A stretch of 64,000 bases of DNA from Symsagittifera roscoffensis (Eukaryota > Xenacoelomorpha > Acoela > Convolutidae), in NCBI RefSeq assembly GCF_963678635.1, contig NC_087064.1, positions 66,457,548 to 66,521,547 of the forward strand, given 5' to 3'. A program made the translations under genes and the position numbers. Below are positions 24,862-36,420 of this stretch, piece by piece (within the stretch, counting starts at the first letter, position 1; every line of letters begins with the position of its first letter). Below the pieces are notes generated by a model, which had not been told where the DNA came from, did no database searches, and worked only from the letters and a program-made list of their open reading frames with translations.

Positions 24862-25664
24862 GCCCGACTATTACCAAAATTGGTATGCAAATTAATAGGC
24901 TATCACAAAGATCAATTGATTTTTGGAGTGTAGTTGAGATCTTAAGCATTTGATAAAAGAAAACATTTTTAAACAGAAAATCAACGTTGGGTAAAAAAGT
25001 CTGAAAAGGGTTGATTTAGCTACGCTTCGGATTAGCCAGCGTTATCAAGCCGGAAGAAAAAAGTTTTTTTTTTCTGAAGAACTACTGTGTGACAAAGTCA
25101 CTGACTGAATCCTGATCTTAAATAGGAATTTCCGACAACCAACAGACTTATTCTGAGAATATTCTATTTTGAACACCTGTTTTATTTACAGTAGTAAGCT
25201 AGCGTAGTGTGTCAGTACGAACCTTCTTTTTTTCTAACCTAACTCGCAAATAAAGTGTTCACTTAATTAGTGGAACTTTTGCTATCATCGCGATCTGCAG
25301 CATTGGCAATTTCATAGCATCTCTTCGCTGCTTTATTTGTGACTCGTGTCTCAGAGTTATAAAGCCACCGTGACTGCGTGGTTAGTGTGTGACAATCAGG
25401 ATATCTACGTCGCAGATTGAATCCGAGACGTAGTCGAGTTTTTGCTAATTTGAGGCTTATTTCTTCTTTTTTATTGCACTATTTAGGTCTGCTTTTTGTC
25501 GTGTTCTCACTAGTGTTGAAATTTGTTGTCAATGTTTGCTGTAAATTTATCCAACTTTAATTTTCATTTTTTTTCGTTCGTTTTTCTTTTTTTTTGGCCT
25601 GAAACATTTTGACTTAAAATAGATCCAAAACTGGCCTCCTATTGCATTGTGCGATGATTGAAAA
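24862..25664. other. Intergenic stretch between two divergent coding remnants
   Basis: No open frame of note. If both flanking units were once genes this would have held their promoters. I see no clear TATA or repeat. Confidence 0.35.
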
Positions 25665-27662
25665 ATGTTCGTTATGCGTGTTGATGTTCATAACACCGCT
25701 CAATGGGTGAATGCTCAAATAGGTGAGTACTCATTTTTTGTAGGCTGTTACTGCGTCGTACTTTTTCTTGCAACGCCAACTTACTATTCATTTGTTGTTT
25801 TTTGGCTGGTCAATTTTAATTGAACTTTATTCAAGACAATTCGAAACCAATGCTTGAAAATTCAGGTATTTTTTCGGACAATCATTTTTTATGACCACTT
25901 CCGCCTCATTTTCCGCCGGTTGGGTTGCTATGCCCAGTTTCTTTCTATCACAAGTAGTCGACTTTCCGCTTAGTCCCTGTGATATTAACTTGAGAAGCAT
26001 GTTCTCGATTTCATCCAATCGATGCTTCAGCGAAATATACTTTCGCTTCAAAAGTCAGACTAAAAAGCCATTAAAAGAAGATATATAAATAATCAGAACT
26101 TAATACTTACTTTTCTCTCAAAACAATCAAACGTCAGAGTTTTGACAAACTGAAACCATAAAATACGCAGATTTTAATTCTTCTGTAGTCGATATTGATA
26201 TACAGATTTCTTTGAGACAAAATGAAACTTCTTGCGTTATTTTCGACTAGGTGTTTCAAGTGAGCACAAACTGAAGATTCTTTGTTCGAACGAAAGTTCT
26301 ATTGTGAAGTTGTTATTTCAAACGGAACTTGTTCTGGAACCATTTTTGACAGAAGGTTCGTTCTCACGCCAGCCCACTGCGTGGCGACGTCTGGTTGGTT
26401 TGCTTCTTGGGTCTTTCCCATACCCTTCAGCAAAATATAGCGCCCAGTCACCCCACCCCCCCCCCCCCCCCCACTCTTCCGCTTGTTTTTTAAAACTGGT
26501 GAAATAAAACAAGGGGGAAATTTTGAAAAAGATTTAGCCATTCTCTAAAACAATTTTGGGTCAGTCAAATTTTCAATCTATTCCGAAGTATTTGTGTGAA
26601 TTAAAATTAGCCGACGTTCCTACCATTCTTTTCAGACACCGTAAACATAACATACACTGAATCTCCGTCAAAAAAATCTAAGAAAACGGAGACGCAAACA
26701 TTTGACGGCACACCAATTGTGCATCAGAAATACAACGCACCTTCTGCCGAGTATGACATTTATGTGGTTAAACTATTGAACAAATTGGATAAAAAGAGGG
26801 GTTTGACTATTTACAGGACCAGCAATGGATTGGGGCAAATCAATAACTTCATATTTTTCACTATGTTTTTTGAGTGTTTTTCAGGTATAATTTTGCAGGT
26901 GGGAGCATTAAAAGGACTTTGGTTTTTTTTCAATGCTTAAGTTGTTTTGTACTTTAAAATCGAGAAAGTTTGAGGCGTGCTGCAGGAAAATACTCAATTA
27001 TTGGTTCAATTTTTCCAGAAAAAGGCCAAAAACGACATTTGCAGCTCATCTTTGCAAACCTCGGGTGTCGTACTTTTAACACAGTTGGGTCATTTTTATG
27101 CATGCACCAGTTTTCTCTCCTGAAAGCTTACACAATAACTTGCTGTTACAGTCCTGAAATTTATAATGTACAACTTATCCAATTTTGTTTATCACTAGAT
27201 TCATTTACGTCTTCAAATTTCTTAATACAAAACCATATAAAACAACGGCTTACGGCTTAACACTGTAAAATTTTGATCCAGGACATAAGTTTTGGGCATA
27301 AATTCTAATAATATATATATATGTTTTTTTAAAAATAGAACGTACTATTTTGCCGTGATCGGCACGGGCCTCGAGAGCAATTCGTCCACCAAAATACTAC
27401 AAGAAGAACACGTGAAACTGCGACAACAAGAAACAAGTTTGCATGAAACAGAAGACCAAAAACATGACGAAAGATGCTTGCTTCGTTGAATCTGGTTCCC
27501 TATTTCTGGGACTACGAAGACTAGTGGAAGCTACGCAATATGTCTGATAGGATTTGCGGGAGCCGAGAAAAAGCATGTCCTGAAGACGGTGAAAAAATTA
27601 TAAATTTCACTGCCGTTCTAAACTACCAAACGTGGATTGATAAAATATTACAGGAACAATAA
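25665..27662 (+). pseudogene. Trypsin-like (S1 family) serine protease, decayed and multi-exon
   Basis: Exon 1 (25665-25722) starts at ATG and ends at a good GTGAGT donor. Exon 2 begins after TTTTCAG at 26636, and the joined phase gives a continuous frame that reaches IVHQKYN...YDIYVVKL, the S1 pattern around catalytic Asp (DIALLKL); the Asp codon is at 26755. From 27339 come AVIGTG...KILQEEHVKL (the GWG...LQE region), then in another frame KDACFVESGSLF, matching the GDSGGP active-site loop with Ser at 27491 but with Asp and Gly replaced. Then SYAICLIGFAG and a C-terminal NYQTWIDKIL ending in TAA at 27660-27662 follow. At least three frame changes in about 300 bp and a degraded active site show a pseudogene. 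AATAAA follows at 27702. No IVGG or TAAHC part was found. Confidence 0.55.
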
Positions 27663-27707
27663 AAAGACAAACAAGACATGAACGAAGTTAACTCAACTAC
27701 CAATAAA

Positions 27708-28103
27708 ACGTTTCAACTACAAAAAATATTTTTGCTTTAATACTGCCATTAAACTGGAAAGATATTTTCGAAGATGTACTTAGAGATACACGGAGATGTT
27801 AGAAGACAGGCTGATATATTTTGGTTTTATCCCAAGCCGAACTAAATTAAAAGCGTTTTATTTTTCAAACATTGTATTTTAAGAAGTTTCTGGCCCGAAA
27901 ATGAAATTTTATGACTACTCCATACACCCAGTCAAATTTATATAGTTTATATAGGAGAGCAATATTATACAGACAGGTAAACAAAAAACCGCATGTACAA
28001 ATCAAACCCACCAAGGATCATGCAAAAAGCTATGCAGCTTATCGAGGCATGACCCTGAAAAAACCTATGACAGAAGTTGCGAGATAGTATCCGACTTGAT
28101 GAT
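27708..28103. other. Intergenic, nothing recognised
   Basis: Short AT-rich gap between the S1 pseudogene and the 3' end of the non-LTR element. Confidence 0.4.
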
Positions 28104-29500
28104 TCAAAAAAATAAATCTAGAAGATATCCATTATCTTTAAGAAACAAAGAAAACATTTTTTTGAAATGCCCATTTAGTTGATGCTCTGTTAATTGGTTT
28201 AGGTTATCTGGTATCAGATAGTTTGATTTCAGAAAATTATAACATTTAAGAGACACATTTTTATATGAACAATGCATTATTTGTGTTCTAGTTTTCATGC
28301 TTGGTAGAGTTTTTGCCACAAAGGCCCGAGTAACCCGACGAGTATTCAGAGATTCCAAATTAAAAGTTCCAAGGGGAGTTTTACCACGAAGTTGATTAAA
28401 AGTTTCTTTGAATATTTGTCTGAAATATAAGTCGAAAACGGTGTCAATCTAAAACGAATGTAGGATATATGAGGCATGCTCAAATTTTCTCTTGAAACAA
28501 ATAGTTTTAAAAATACGTTTTTGCATCACAAATATTTTTTCTAATAGGCTTTTTGATGTTGCACCAATGCAATTAAACCGTAGGAAATGAGTGGCTTTGC
28601 ATAGCAGTTATAAAATTTAACCAGCACATTTTTCGAGAAATAGTTTCTACCCTTGGATAGTAAACCGTTAAATTGAGCTAATTTACCACAAACATTATTA
28701 ATATGACATTCAAATTTGAGTCTGTTGTCCATTTGAATTCCTAAATACCTAAAATCAGAAACCTCGGCGAGTACAATATTACCAAAAGGAAAATCTTCAT
28801 TCAATTTATCCCGTCCAAACTTCATTATTTTGCACTTCTTTTGATTGATGAGTAGTTTGTTCTTATTGCACCAATTACATATTTTATTTAATTCTGTCTG
28901 GAACTTCGTTTTGGATGCAACTTTTTGAGCATCAACTACCGTTGTATCATCTGCAAATAATGTTAGCTTAACGATGCTGGCCGACTGCATATCATTTATG
29001 TATAAAAGGAACAGAAATGGCCCCAAAACTGAACCTTGCACAACTGAACCTTGCACATTTGTACATTCTAGCATATTCGAGGCGGATTGATTCGAATAAA
29101 CATATTGTTTCCTCCCTGTAAGATAGTTTGTCATTAACTTGTGAATTTTCCCTCTGAACCCATATTGATAAAGTTTGTCAAGCAAAATTTTCCGATCAAC
29201 TGTATCAAATGCTTTTTTCAAATCAATAAAGCAGGAGTAACCAAATTTTTTATTATCAATTGATTCACGAAAAAAGTCAGTAATGGACAAAATGGCATGA
29301 GTACAGGAATGATTACTTCGAAACCCAAACTGATGCTTATAAATCAAGTTGTTTTTAGCGGCAAAATTAGATATGCACTTGAAAACTAGTTTTTCAAAAA
29401 ATTTACTTATACAAGACAACAAACTAATTGGACGGTTTTGTCGCCATTTTTATACAATGGTAAAATTTTTGTAATTTTGAGAAAATTAGGAAAACACTCT
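28104..29500 (-). pseudogene. LINE reverse transcriptase and C-terminal domain
   Basis: The main open part (28541-29422) has RT motifs: HQFGFRSNHSC, FIDLKKAFDTVDR, QGSVLGPFLFLLYINDM (with a small duplicated QGSVV), the catalytic FADDT and FRYLGIQMD. Below 28541 the frame shifts and continues through VMQKRIFKTICFKR to the end at 28104, with one stop after HSF. The N-terminal edge, PISLLSCISKFFEKL, is reached by two further frame changes near 29430-29500. It is not functional as it stands. Confidence 0.85.
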
Positions 29501-30556
29501 TTTTCGAAGCAGATTTTAAAAAACGAGCTAAATGGTCAGCCAGCACCGGAGCAGAAAATTTTAACATTTTACTACATATCCCATCATGACCAGTAGACTT
29601 TTTATTGTTCAAGTTTTTAATTTCCTTCAGTATCTCATATCGATTTGTATTATATATAACGAACGTGTTTTTATTAACTGGAAAATTTGGTCTAAACACG
29701 TTTTGTTTGAAGTTTTCTGTTAGTTTTTCTTCAGTAGTAGCAAAGTGTTCATTGAAAACATTAACATCGAACGAAGCAGTATTCACATTTTTTTTACCAC
29801 AAAAATGTTTGAAAGCATCAAAAATTCCGGTCGAGTTCTTCTTCCTCGTTATCAAGTTATCATAGTACCGGCGTTTACTCACCCTTATAGCCTCAATAAC
29901 ATTGGTCCTACATGAGGTGAAATTATTTCTGTTTTCAATGGATGGTGTCTGAACCCACTTTTTGTGTAACACATTTTGGTTATTCATCATTTTCTTGATT
30001 TTCAGATTAATCCATGGGTGGTTGTTTTTTTTCTTTTTTCGGATTTTTTTAAGCAATACTTTGAAAATTCATCAATCAAGATTTGGGTCATTTCAATGAT
30101 GTAAAGATCAGGATCTTCATCATTAATTTTTTTCAATCGATTTTTTAGCGAAAATAAAAATTTTAAACAATAATCATCATTCAGTAGTAAATCATAGTTG
30201 ATTTCCGAATGATAAGAATCCACGTTTTGCTTTTCTGAAATAATTTTTAGGTCACACATAAGTCCATAATGGTCACTAATAGTACAATTTATTGTTGTTA
30301 CTTGAGTTTCCTCCGCCGCAATTATTTGGTCAATGCATGTACTTGATGATTTAGTTACTCTAGTTGGCTCGATATTTTGAACTTCTAAATCAAAAGAAAG
30401 CAGAAGGTTTTTGTAGTCAAAAAAGTTGTGCTGATTTTCTATAATATCGACATTTAAATCACCCATTAGCAAAACTTCACCACTTAATGCTTTCAATTCA
30501 AGCAATAAATCTTCAAATTTATGAGCACCAGTGATCCTTCTCAATTCAAGTTTCAT
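29424..30556 (-). pseudogene. LINE endonuclease C-terminal part and linker
   Basis: From ATG at 30556 the frame contains LMGDLNVDI, STCIDQII and TISDHYGL, the conserved core of the exonuclease-endonuclease-phosphatase fold (Asp-Asn and Ser-Asp-His). It shifts frame in an A-run near 30030 and continues as the linker and the start of the RT region (STGHDGICSKML). The first part of the endonuclease domain is missing. Confidence 0.75.
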
Positions 30557-30596
30557 AAAACTGAAATCCTATCTTTGAGACTAAAAACCTGGTGCT

Positions 30597-31012
30597 AGGT
30601 AAAAAAAACGACAGGCCATTAAGACGACAATACATTAATACGACAAGATATTGAGACGACAAAGAAGCGTCCCGGGATGACCAAAAATACTAGTCATACA
30701 ATTTGCATATATGGAAAAATGCTAGTCATACATTTTCCATACAATTCCATATGTACAGAAAATTGCATGAAAGGTCTATGATTAGTATTTTTTCATATAT
30801 GGAAATTGTATGACTAACATTTTTCCATAGACCAAAAATATTGATTTTTTACACTTTAATTTCTCAAAATGTTTTGGTTGTGTTTGTAACAAGTAAAATG
30901 AGCAATTTGAATATAAGCTGTTCAAATTTCTTGAAAACACAATGTGTAGAATTACTGTAGCGTCGTCTTAAAGTCTTATCAAAAAGTGTTGTCGTCTCAA
31001 CGACTGTCACCT
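30597..31012. mobile_element. Foldback element with repeated GACGACA motifs
   Basis: It starts AGGT and ends ACCT. The left arm holds serial 'acgaca', 'aagacgaca', 'atacgaca' and 'gagacgaca' words; the right arm holds their complements 'gtcgtctta' and 'tgtcgtctcaacgac'. The middle has further inverted segments around 'atatggaaaaatgctagtcata'. It is non-coding, about 416 bp, and abuts the LINE 5' end. Its design resembles the element at 58049-58505. Confidence 0.55.
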
Positions 31013-31508
31013 ATAAATCTACTCGAATAACAGTTATAAACATTATCATAGGTTCATCTAAAATTTTCTCGAGAGAAGCTCTTAAAAAATTGAAAATTTG
31101 CCGACTATTTGGAGGCTACTGAAAAAATAGTTTTCGAGCTCTCGGCTAACCAAACTACGGGCCAAGTAAGGTAAAAGAAAGCAAAAGTACGCACAACTTC
31201 TAAACATGGAAAAAAACCAAATCTTTAGTTAGCCAACAGTTTCCGCCCCTTAAGTTCCTAGTGAAATTTGAAAACATCTATGTTTGGATGAGAAAGTCTT
31301 TTTGTTTCCCAAAAGTACTTCAGTAGTTGGCAGCTGTTCTGATGATTGAAGTGATTTGAAATATTCCTTTATATTAGTCATTTTAAATGATTAAATAATT
31401 TGGAATATTTCCTGTCAAACTCTTGACTCATTTCTATAGGTAGTTAGTTACCCGGCATTTAAGTTCTGCTTCAAAGTTTGGATCTAAGCAGCTTAAGTAA
31501 GGTAAGAC
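31013..31508. other. Intergenic, nothing recognised
   Basis: No gene or complete repeat seen. Its last 8 bases (31501-31508) form one side of the hAT-type target duplication. Confidence 0.4.
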
Positions 31509-31938
31509 CAGGGGCGGGTTTAGGGGGAGGGGAGGGGAGCGCGGACGCCTTCTCCAGGGATTCGACCCTCAACTGACCCAAAAGGTCCCCCTTTATACTG
31601 TTTTTAGATATCCATTTTTGGTGACCTTAAAATTTTTCTAAGGGCGCCCTCGGCGTCAATATATGCTAATTTTGAAGGGGGAGCGCGCGCCAAAAAAAAC
31701 GCAATTTCTTGGTGAACATTTTCCAAAATGCCTCAAAATGCCGTTTTTGGTCCGTTTTTTTTTCAAATATTTGCCCGCCGCACACAAAATTTGTCCAAAA
31801 CAGGGTCTTTTAAGAGCTCTGCGAGAGCGCGCGGAAAATAAATTTGATCGACCTAAAAAAACGGTCGACAAAATTTTCAAACGTTTTTTTGAAAATCGCC
31901 CCCCCCCCCCTCCTAGAGAAAATCCTAGATCCGCCCCG
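31509..31938. mobile_element. hAT-type MITE
   Basis: Starts CAGGGGCGGGTTTAGG and ends with the near inverse CCTAGATCCGCCCCG. It is flanked by an 8-bp duplication, GGTAAGAC (31501-31508) and GGTAAAAC (31939-31946), with one mismatch. CAGGGGCGG ends and 8-bp duplications are characteristic of hAT transposons. The GC-richer interior has open frames on both strands that are not genes. Confidence 0.75.
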
Positions 31939-31946
31939 GGTAAAAC

Positions 31947-33181
31947 AATAATTAGGAGAATCCGAGATGCAGCTGAAAAGAAAAACCATTGCAATGCATT
32001 TGTGCTTTACTAGGATGTTTCAATGGACATGATTTCAAAAAGAAAATCCGCTTATGATCATTTTGGTTTACCACTTTAGATAATTTTGGATTTTTTGAAC
32101 ATTTTTCTCAGGTTATTTTTTCTTCGATGCGTGCTTCATGCAAACCTTCGTTGTATTATGACCAGGCTGATGTTTTCAAACTTTAAAATAAAATATGAAC
32201 GAGTGAAAAAATTTAGTAAGAAAAAAAAATGCTTTTCTATAACGTCATTAGTCTTTCGTAATAATTTATATAACGCTTTGTCATACATTGTCGTCGGTCT
32301 GAAATTAATTTGAATGAAAATAATGGAAAACTTTGTTCGTTTTCTAGCTTATTATTTTGAAAAAAAAAAGAACTAAATTAAAGATGAAAAATCAAAGTGA
32401 AGTGTATGAGCAGCCTTTTAATTACTATTAGTCATAAATAAACAATTGAGAAAAAATTGTTTTCAAATTAGTGTAGTTTTTTTGCGTGATATCAAAAAGA
32501 GATTTGACGTAAAACAAATAAAAACCAAAAAAACTGCAGATTTTTTTTTTACATTTTTTTTTTGGAATTTTTGAAGTTTTCCTAAAATGGCATTGAAGTC
32601 TCCAAAAATTAATTTTTCTCAAGTAAACGTAAAATTAAGCATAAAATAGCTTTTGTAAACGGCGTGAACTAAGCAAAAATGAGTGTGCTCGCTCGCTCGC
32701 TTTACTCGCTCGAATATAGACGGAAAATCAAAAATGTCAATTAGGTTTCTCCCTACACTTGGAAAAATTTTTCAAAAATCTTCAATGTCGTTCGAAGGGT
32801 TTGTAATATTGTATGTCACTCTTTCCGTTGATTATTTAGAGTCGCTGATTTTGTGTGGAAAAATTCAACACACACAAGCTTTTAACTTATGGTGTAATGG
32901 GAACTTTAACAAGTTTAAGTATGAAATTTAAAAAAATTTGTCATTGCCTAACTAGTTCACCTGCTAGCCTTTTGTAACAACAGGAAATTACGAACAAATT
33001 TTTTTTAACTTGCAGGAGTTGGAGCAGGAAAAAAGAGGCCAATTCTCATGCAAACTTCCACGTGAACAAGTTTTAAACAAACTTGCGTTGAACTTTTATG
33101 AGGTGGGTGAGAAATTTGAAATGAGCTTAATTTCATTAGTTTATAATAAGCAAAAATTGTTTATTTTCTTATTGAAATGAA
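31947..33181. other. Intergenic, nothing recognised
   Basis: A/T-rich with a 'gctcgctcgcttt' patch near 32692. Short frames only, without splice support. Confidence 0.4.
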
Positions 33182-33383
33182 GGCCCCTTTTCCCTTTCCC
33201 TCCAACGGCAAACTTTAAAAGGAAAGGAGTGTACGAATTGTCCGGTCGACATAAAAAATCGCAAGATAATTAATTAGGTAATGAAAAATGTATTTTGTTC
33301 TCATGCTTAACATTGTAAAACCACTTGTTACACCATAAAAATGATGCTCGTGCGATGTGGGCAGAAGAATAGGAAAAACAGCC
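33182..33383. mobile_element. MITE, same family as 1427-1622, diverged
   Basis: Starts GGCCCCTTTTCCCTTTCCC and ends AGGAAAAACAGCC; its interior aligns with the copy at 1427-1622 ('attgtccg', 'tcatgctta', 'gtaaaaccact'). Confidence 0.5.
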
Positions 33384-33599
33384 AAAATTAGTCATTGAAA
33401 TTAACTTAAAAATATCATCTTTCGGATTTTTTGGCGGGTTTAATTAGTATTGCATGAGAGAAAGTTTAGCGAGTTAATCGTTGTTCGGGTTGAGAAAAAA
33501 TGCTTATCATACATTTTTCAAATATTAAAAAAAGGTTTATCATATTTTTTCATACAATTTGTTAGAGCAAAAGTATATGTATGAAAAAAGCAAAATAAG

Positions 33600-34163
33600 C
33601 ATTTTTCCATTTACGAAATTGTATGATAAGCATTTATCTTCTATGGACGTCAACCCGGGTATGGTTGAAGACAAGAAACTCAAAATTGGAAAGGTTCAAC
33701 AATTATAAAAACTTAGTTTGCTTGGCAAATCAAAAGAAAATGATTACTATTAGCTATTTTTGCTTATTGATGTTAGCAAGTCTTTAAATCCTATGTTCAG
33801 TTGCCTAAGATTCTGATTTTGAGAGCTTTCTGCATGAAAACCAAAACTGTTCCAAACAGGATGTAGTTTCCGTACAGTCATTGATCCCCTATATGCCTTG
33901 ACGACTGCCAATTGCATTTACAACTCAAGAATGACGAATATTTGATCTATCCCACTCCCATTTTTCAAATGATTCTGGGTATAAATATGATGGAAAAGTC
34001 CCACGAAACTAACCGGGTCGGCTCTTTTTCCTTTCTCCGACCTGCAGATTTTAACACCTAAATAATTTGTTCGCGTCGTTCGATTGATACGAAAATTGAA
34101 ATGCCGACTATTTAGTCCATGACAAACATAATTTTGCTTTATGACCAACCTTGTGAAATAGCA
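33600..34163. repeat. Duplicated block, copy A
   Basis: Aligns with 34915-35495 over more than 500 bp with scattered substitutions and small indels; shared landmarks include 'gacgtcaacccgggtatgg' and 'gacgactgccaattgc'. The distal part is the start of a MITE of the 1427 family (34020-34163), truncated here. The copies are in direct orientation about 1.3 kb apart. Confidence 0.8.
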
Positions 34164-34914
34164 AAATAGCAAAATAAAGAAAATTGCAAAAATAGCAAAA
34201 TAAGCTTTTTTTCCATATATGAAATTGTATGATAAGCATTTTTCCATACTATGAAATTGTAAGATAAACATTTTTTTCATAAATGAAAATACAAAAAAAT
34301 TTTGTTTCGAAACTTCTTGTTTCAACCGAAACACTAACCTAGGATTTTTTGTCATAAGAAAACCCAAAGTTTAACAGGCAGTTATCACGTAGACAAACTA
34401 CATTTGGTGACTTAAGCCATAAAAGTTAATTTTAACAATTTCACATGGAAATATATAGCAAAAATGTAACTTTTTGAATATGGCTAGATAATTTTTTGTT
34501 TAAAAATTTTGATGGTTGAGAAAAAAAAGCTTGTTTTTTTTTACAAATTTATTTCAATTTTAGCAAATGAAACAAAAAGTCATAATCATGTTACAAAAAA
34601 AAACACTTTCTTGTGATTTTTGGTTTTTATGTGTGAAAAACTCATACTGGACTACATTATAAACACAAAAATGTCAAATTTTGCATGCAAAATTTTTTTT
34701 TGTAAAATTTATATTTTAGCACAAAAGCAAATTTGCAGCCAAAAAAAAGGGATTTCAATTTTATGATGAGCTTTTTTGATAAAAAAAATTAAATCATTTT
34801 TTTTATGACCAGAAAGTTTCAAAAGAGGCAATTAGAACCAAATTGGTCATTAAAAAATTTAAGAACACTTTTTAAATTTTGTATGAATTTTCTATGATAA
34901 GCATTTTTTCCATA
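34164..34914. other. AT-rich spacer with short inverted 'gaaattgtatgataagcat' words
   Basis: Between the two duplicated blocks are several copies of the words 'gaaattgtatgataagcat' and 'tttttccata'. Similar words occur at 33480-33640 and 30680-30830. The rest is A/T-run sequence with no gene. Confidence 0.45.
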
Positions 34915-35495
34915 GACTTCATATATGAAACTGTACGATAAGCATTTAATTTCTATGGACGTCAACCCGGGTATGGTTGAAGACAAGAAACTCAAAGTTG
35001 GAAAGGTTCAACAATTATAAAAACATAGTTTGATTGGCAAATCGGAAGAAAATGTTTACTACTTTTGCAAAATGAAGCTATTTTTGCTTATTGATGCTAG
35101 CAAGTCTTTATATCCTATGCTCAGTTGCCTAAGATTCTGATTTTGAGAGAGCTTTCTGCGTGAAAACCAAAACTGTTCCAAACGGGATGTACTGGAGTTC
35201 CCGTACAATCATTGATCCCCTATATGCTTTGACGACTGCCAATTGCGTTTACAACTCAAGAATGACGAATATTTGACTCTATCCCCCTCCCATTTTTCAA
35301 ATGATTCTGGGTACAAATATGATAGAAAGTCCCACGAAACTAACAGGGTCGGCTCTTTTTCCTTTCCCCGATCTGCAAATTTTAACACCTAAATAGTTTG
35401 TTCGCGTCGTCCGATTGTTATGAAAATTGAAGTGCCGACTATTTAGTCCATGACAAACATATTTTTGCTTTATGACCAACCTTGTGAAATCACTC
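34915..35495. repeat. Duplicated block, copy B
   Basis: Second copy of the block at 33600-34163. Its right part continues as an almost complete MITE (35351-35546). Confidence 0.8.
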
Positions 35496-35546
35496 GTTGT
35501 AACAACAAATTGATAACCATGTGAGGTGGTGGTGGGGCAAAAGAGC
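35351..35546. mobile_element. MITE, same family as 1427-1622
   Basis: Starts GGCTCTTTTTCCTTTCCCC and ends GGTGGGGCAAAAGAGC, imperfect inverted ends. Its interior 'gtgccgactatttagtccat' is shared with 34020-34163. Confidence 0.6.
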
Positions 35547-35666
35547 ATTAAGAGCCTAAATTCTGCGTTTTGTGAGCTGTAAATATATATTCCGGAACAG
35601 AACAATTTCAGATTTTTCGCGGAACCCGCAACTTTGCATTTTTTCAATGATATTTTCTACTGTTTT

Positions 35667-35845
35667 GGATTCCACAAACAAATAGCAAAATCACTGTACC
35701 GCTCAAAATTGCTCCAAAAATAAGCGAAATTGCGGAAATCGCGAAAAGTTGAGCTATGACGAAATCCGCAACTGGAAGCGTAAACCGCAACTGTACACGG
35801 AATCCGAAAGTTGTAAGCGGAAACCGCATTTTGTTTGTGGATTCC
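35667..35845. mobile_element. 179-bp inverted-repeat element
   Basis: Begins GGATTCCACAAACAAA and ends TTTGTTTGTGGATTCC (15 of 16 pair). The interior has repeated 'gcggaaa' and 'ccgcaac' words. It is probably a small non-autonomous element. Confidence 0.5.
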
Positions 35846-35966
35846 CTAATACATTAAGTTACGTCTTGAAATTACTTTTTCAAACTGAATCTATTTTTGT
35901 GGGTCATCAGCAAGACTGTCTAACAGTTTATTCTCCTTTAGTGCCAAAATTTGAACGCATCATCTA

Positions 35967-36112
35967 AATCTCAAATCTGAAAGATGGAGCATTTTTACGA
36001 TCTCAAATACAGAAAAATGATAATTTTCTAATCTCAAATACTAAAAGAGTGAACAATTTTCTGATCTCAAATACTAAAAGAATGAACAATTTTCAGATCT
36101 CGAACACTGAAA
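35967..36112. repeat. About 32-bp minisatellite beside the truncated LTR
   Basis: Units starting 'tctcaaat' at about 35969, 36001, 36032, 36065 and 36098, each followed by 'a(c)taaaaga(a)tgaacaatttt'. It ends just before the broken end of the copy 2 LTR at 36131. Confidence 0.7.
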
Positions 36113-36130
36113 AAAAAAGAAAACAAAAAG

Positions 36131-36420
36131 TCCTAATCTTACTCTTATACTATCTAGTCTCAGGGTGTTTAACTAGTCTCTGCTAGGCTCAATAGATCTA
36201 AGTATACTGGTTTATTGCGGCTGCTGAAGTTCTCTTGGAGAGGCAACTAATTTCTAAGTTAAATTCAAATCTCTCTGGTGCTGAAATTACAAGTAATTTC
36301 AGCACTTACAAATAAGTGGGTTGTTAGTTAGATGGATCATGATTGGTTAATATTAAATACTTTACAGTGGTAAAATATCTAATTTATCCAATCATAAAAT
36401 ATAGTTTAGATCAGGTTCCA
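36131..36420 (-). repeat. Truncated 3' LTR of copy 2
   Basis: Corresponds to LTR positions 120-410. The missing outer part is replaced by A-rich sequence and the minisatellite to its left. Confidence 0.9.

Larger units (their letters stand above)
28104..30596 (-). mobile_element. 5'-truncated non-LTR (LINE) retrotransposon
   Basis: Minus-strand remnants read, in order, an AP-type endonuclease C-terminal half, a linker, reverse transcriptase and a C-terminal domain, with several frameshifts and one stop. The missing 5' end is typical of target-primed insertion. The upstream edge meets the foldback element that starts at 30597. The jockey/CR1 group is the likeliest placement, given FADDT and the APE endonuclease. 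Confidence 0.85.

Noticed and set aside
26232-26541. Frames with runs of Pro or Gly
   Set aside because: Produced by a long C-run; no splice or domain support, and they lie within the intron of the S1 pseudogene.
31656-32013. Overlapping frames on both strands in a GC-rich stretch
   Set aside because: They lie inside a non-coding hAT-type MITE.
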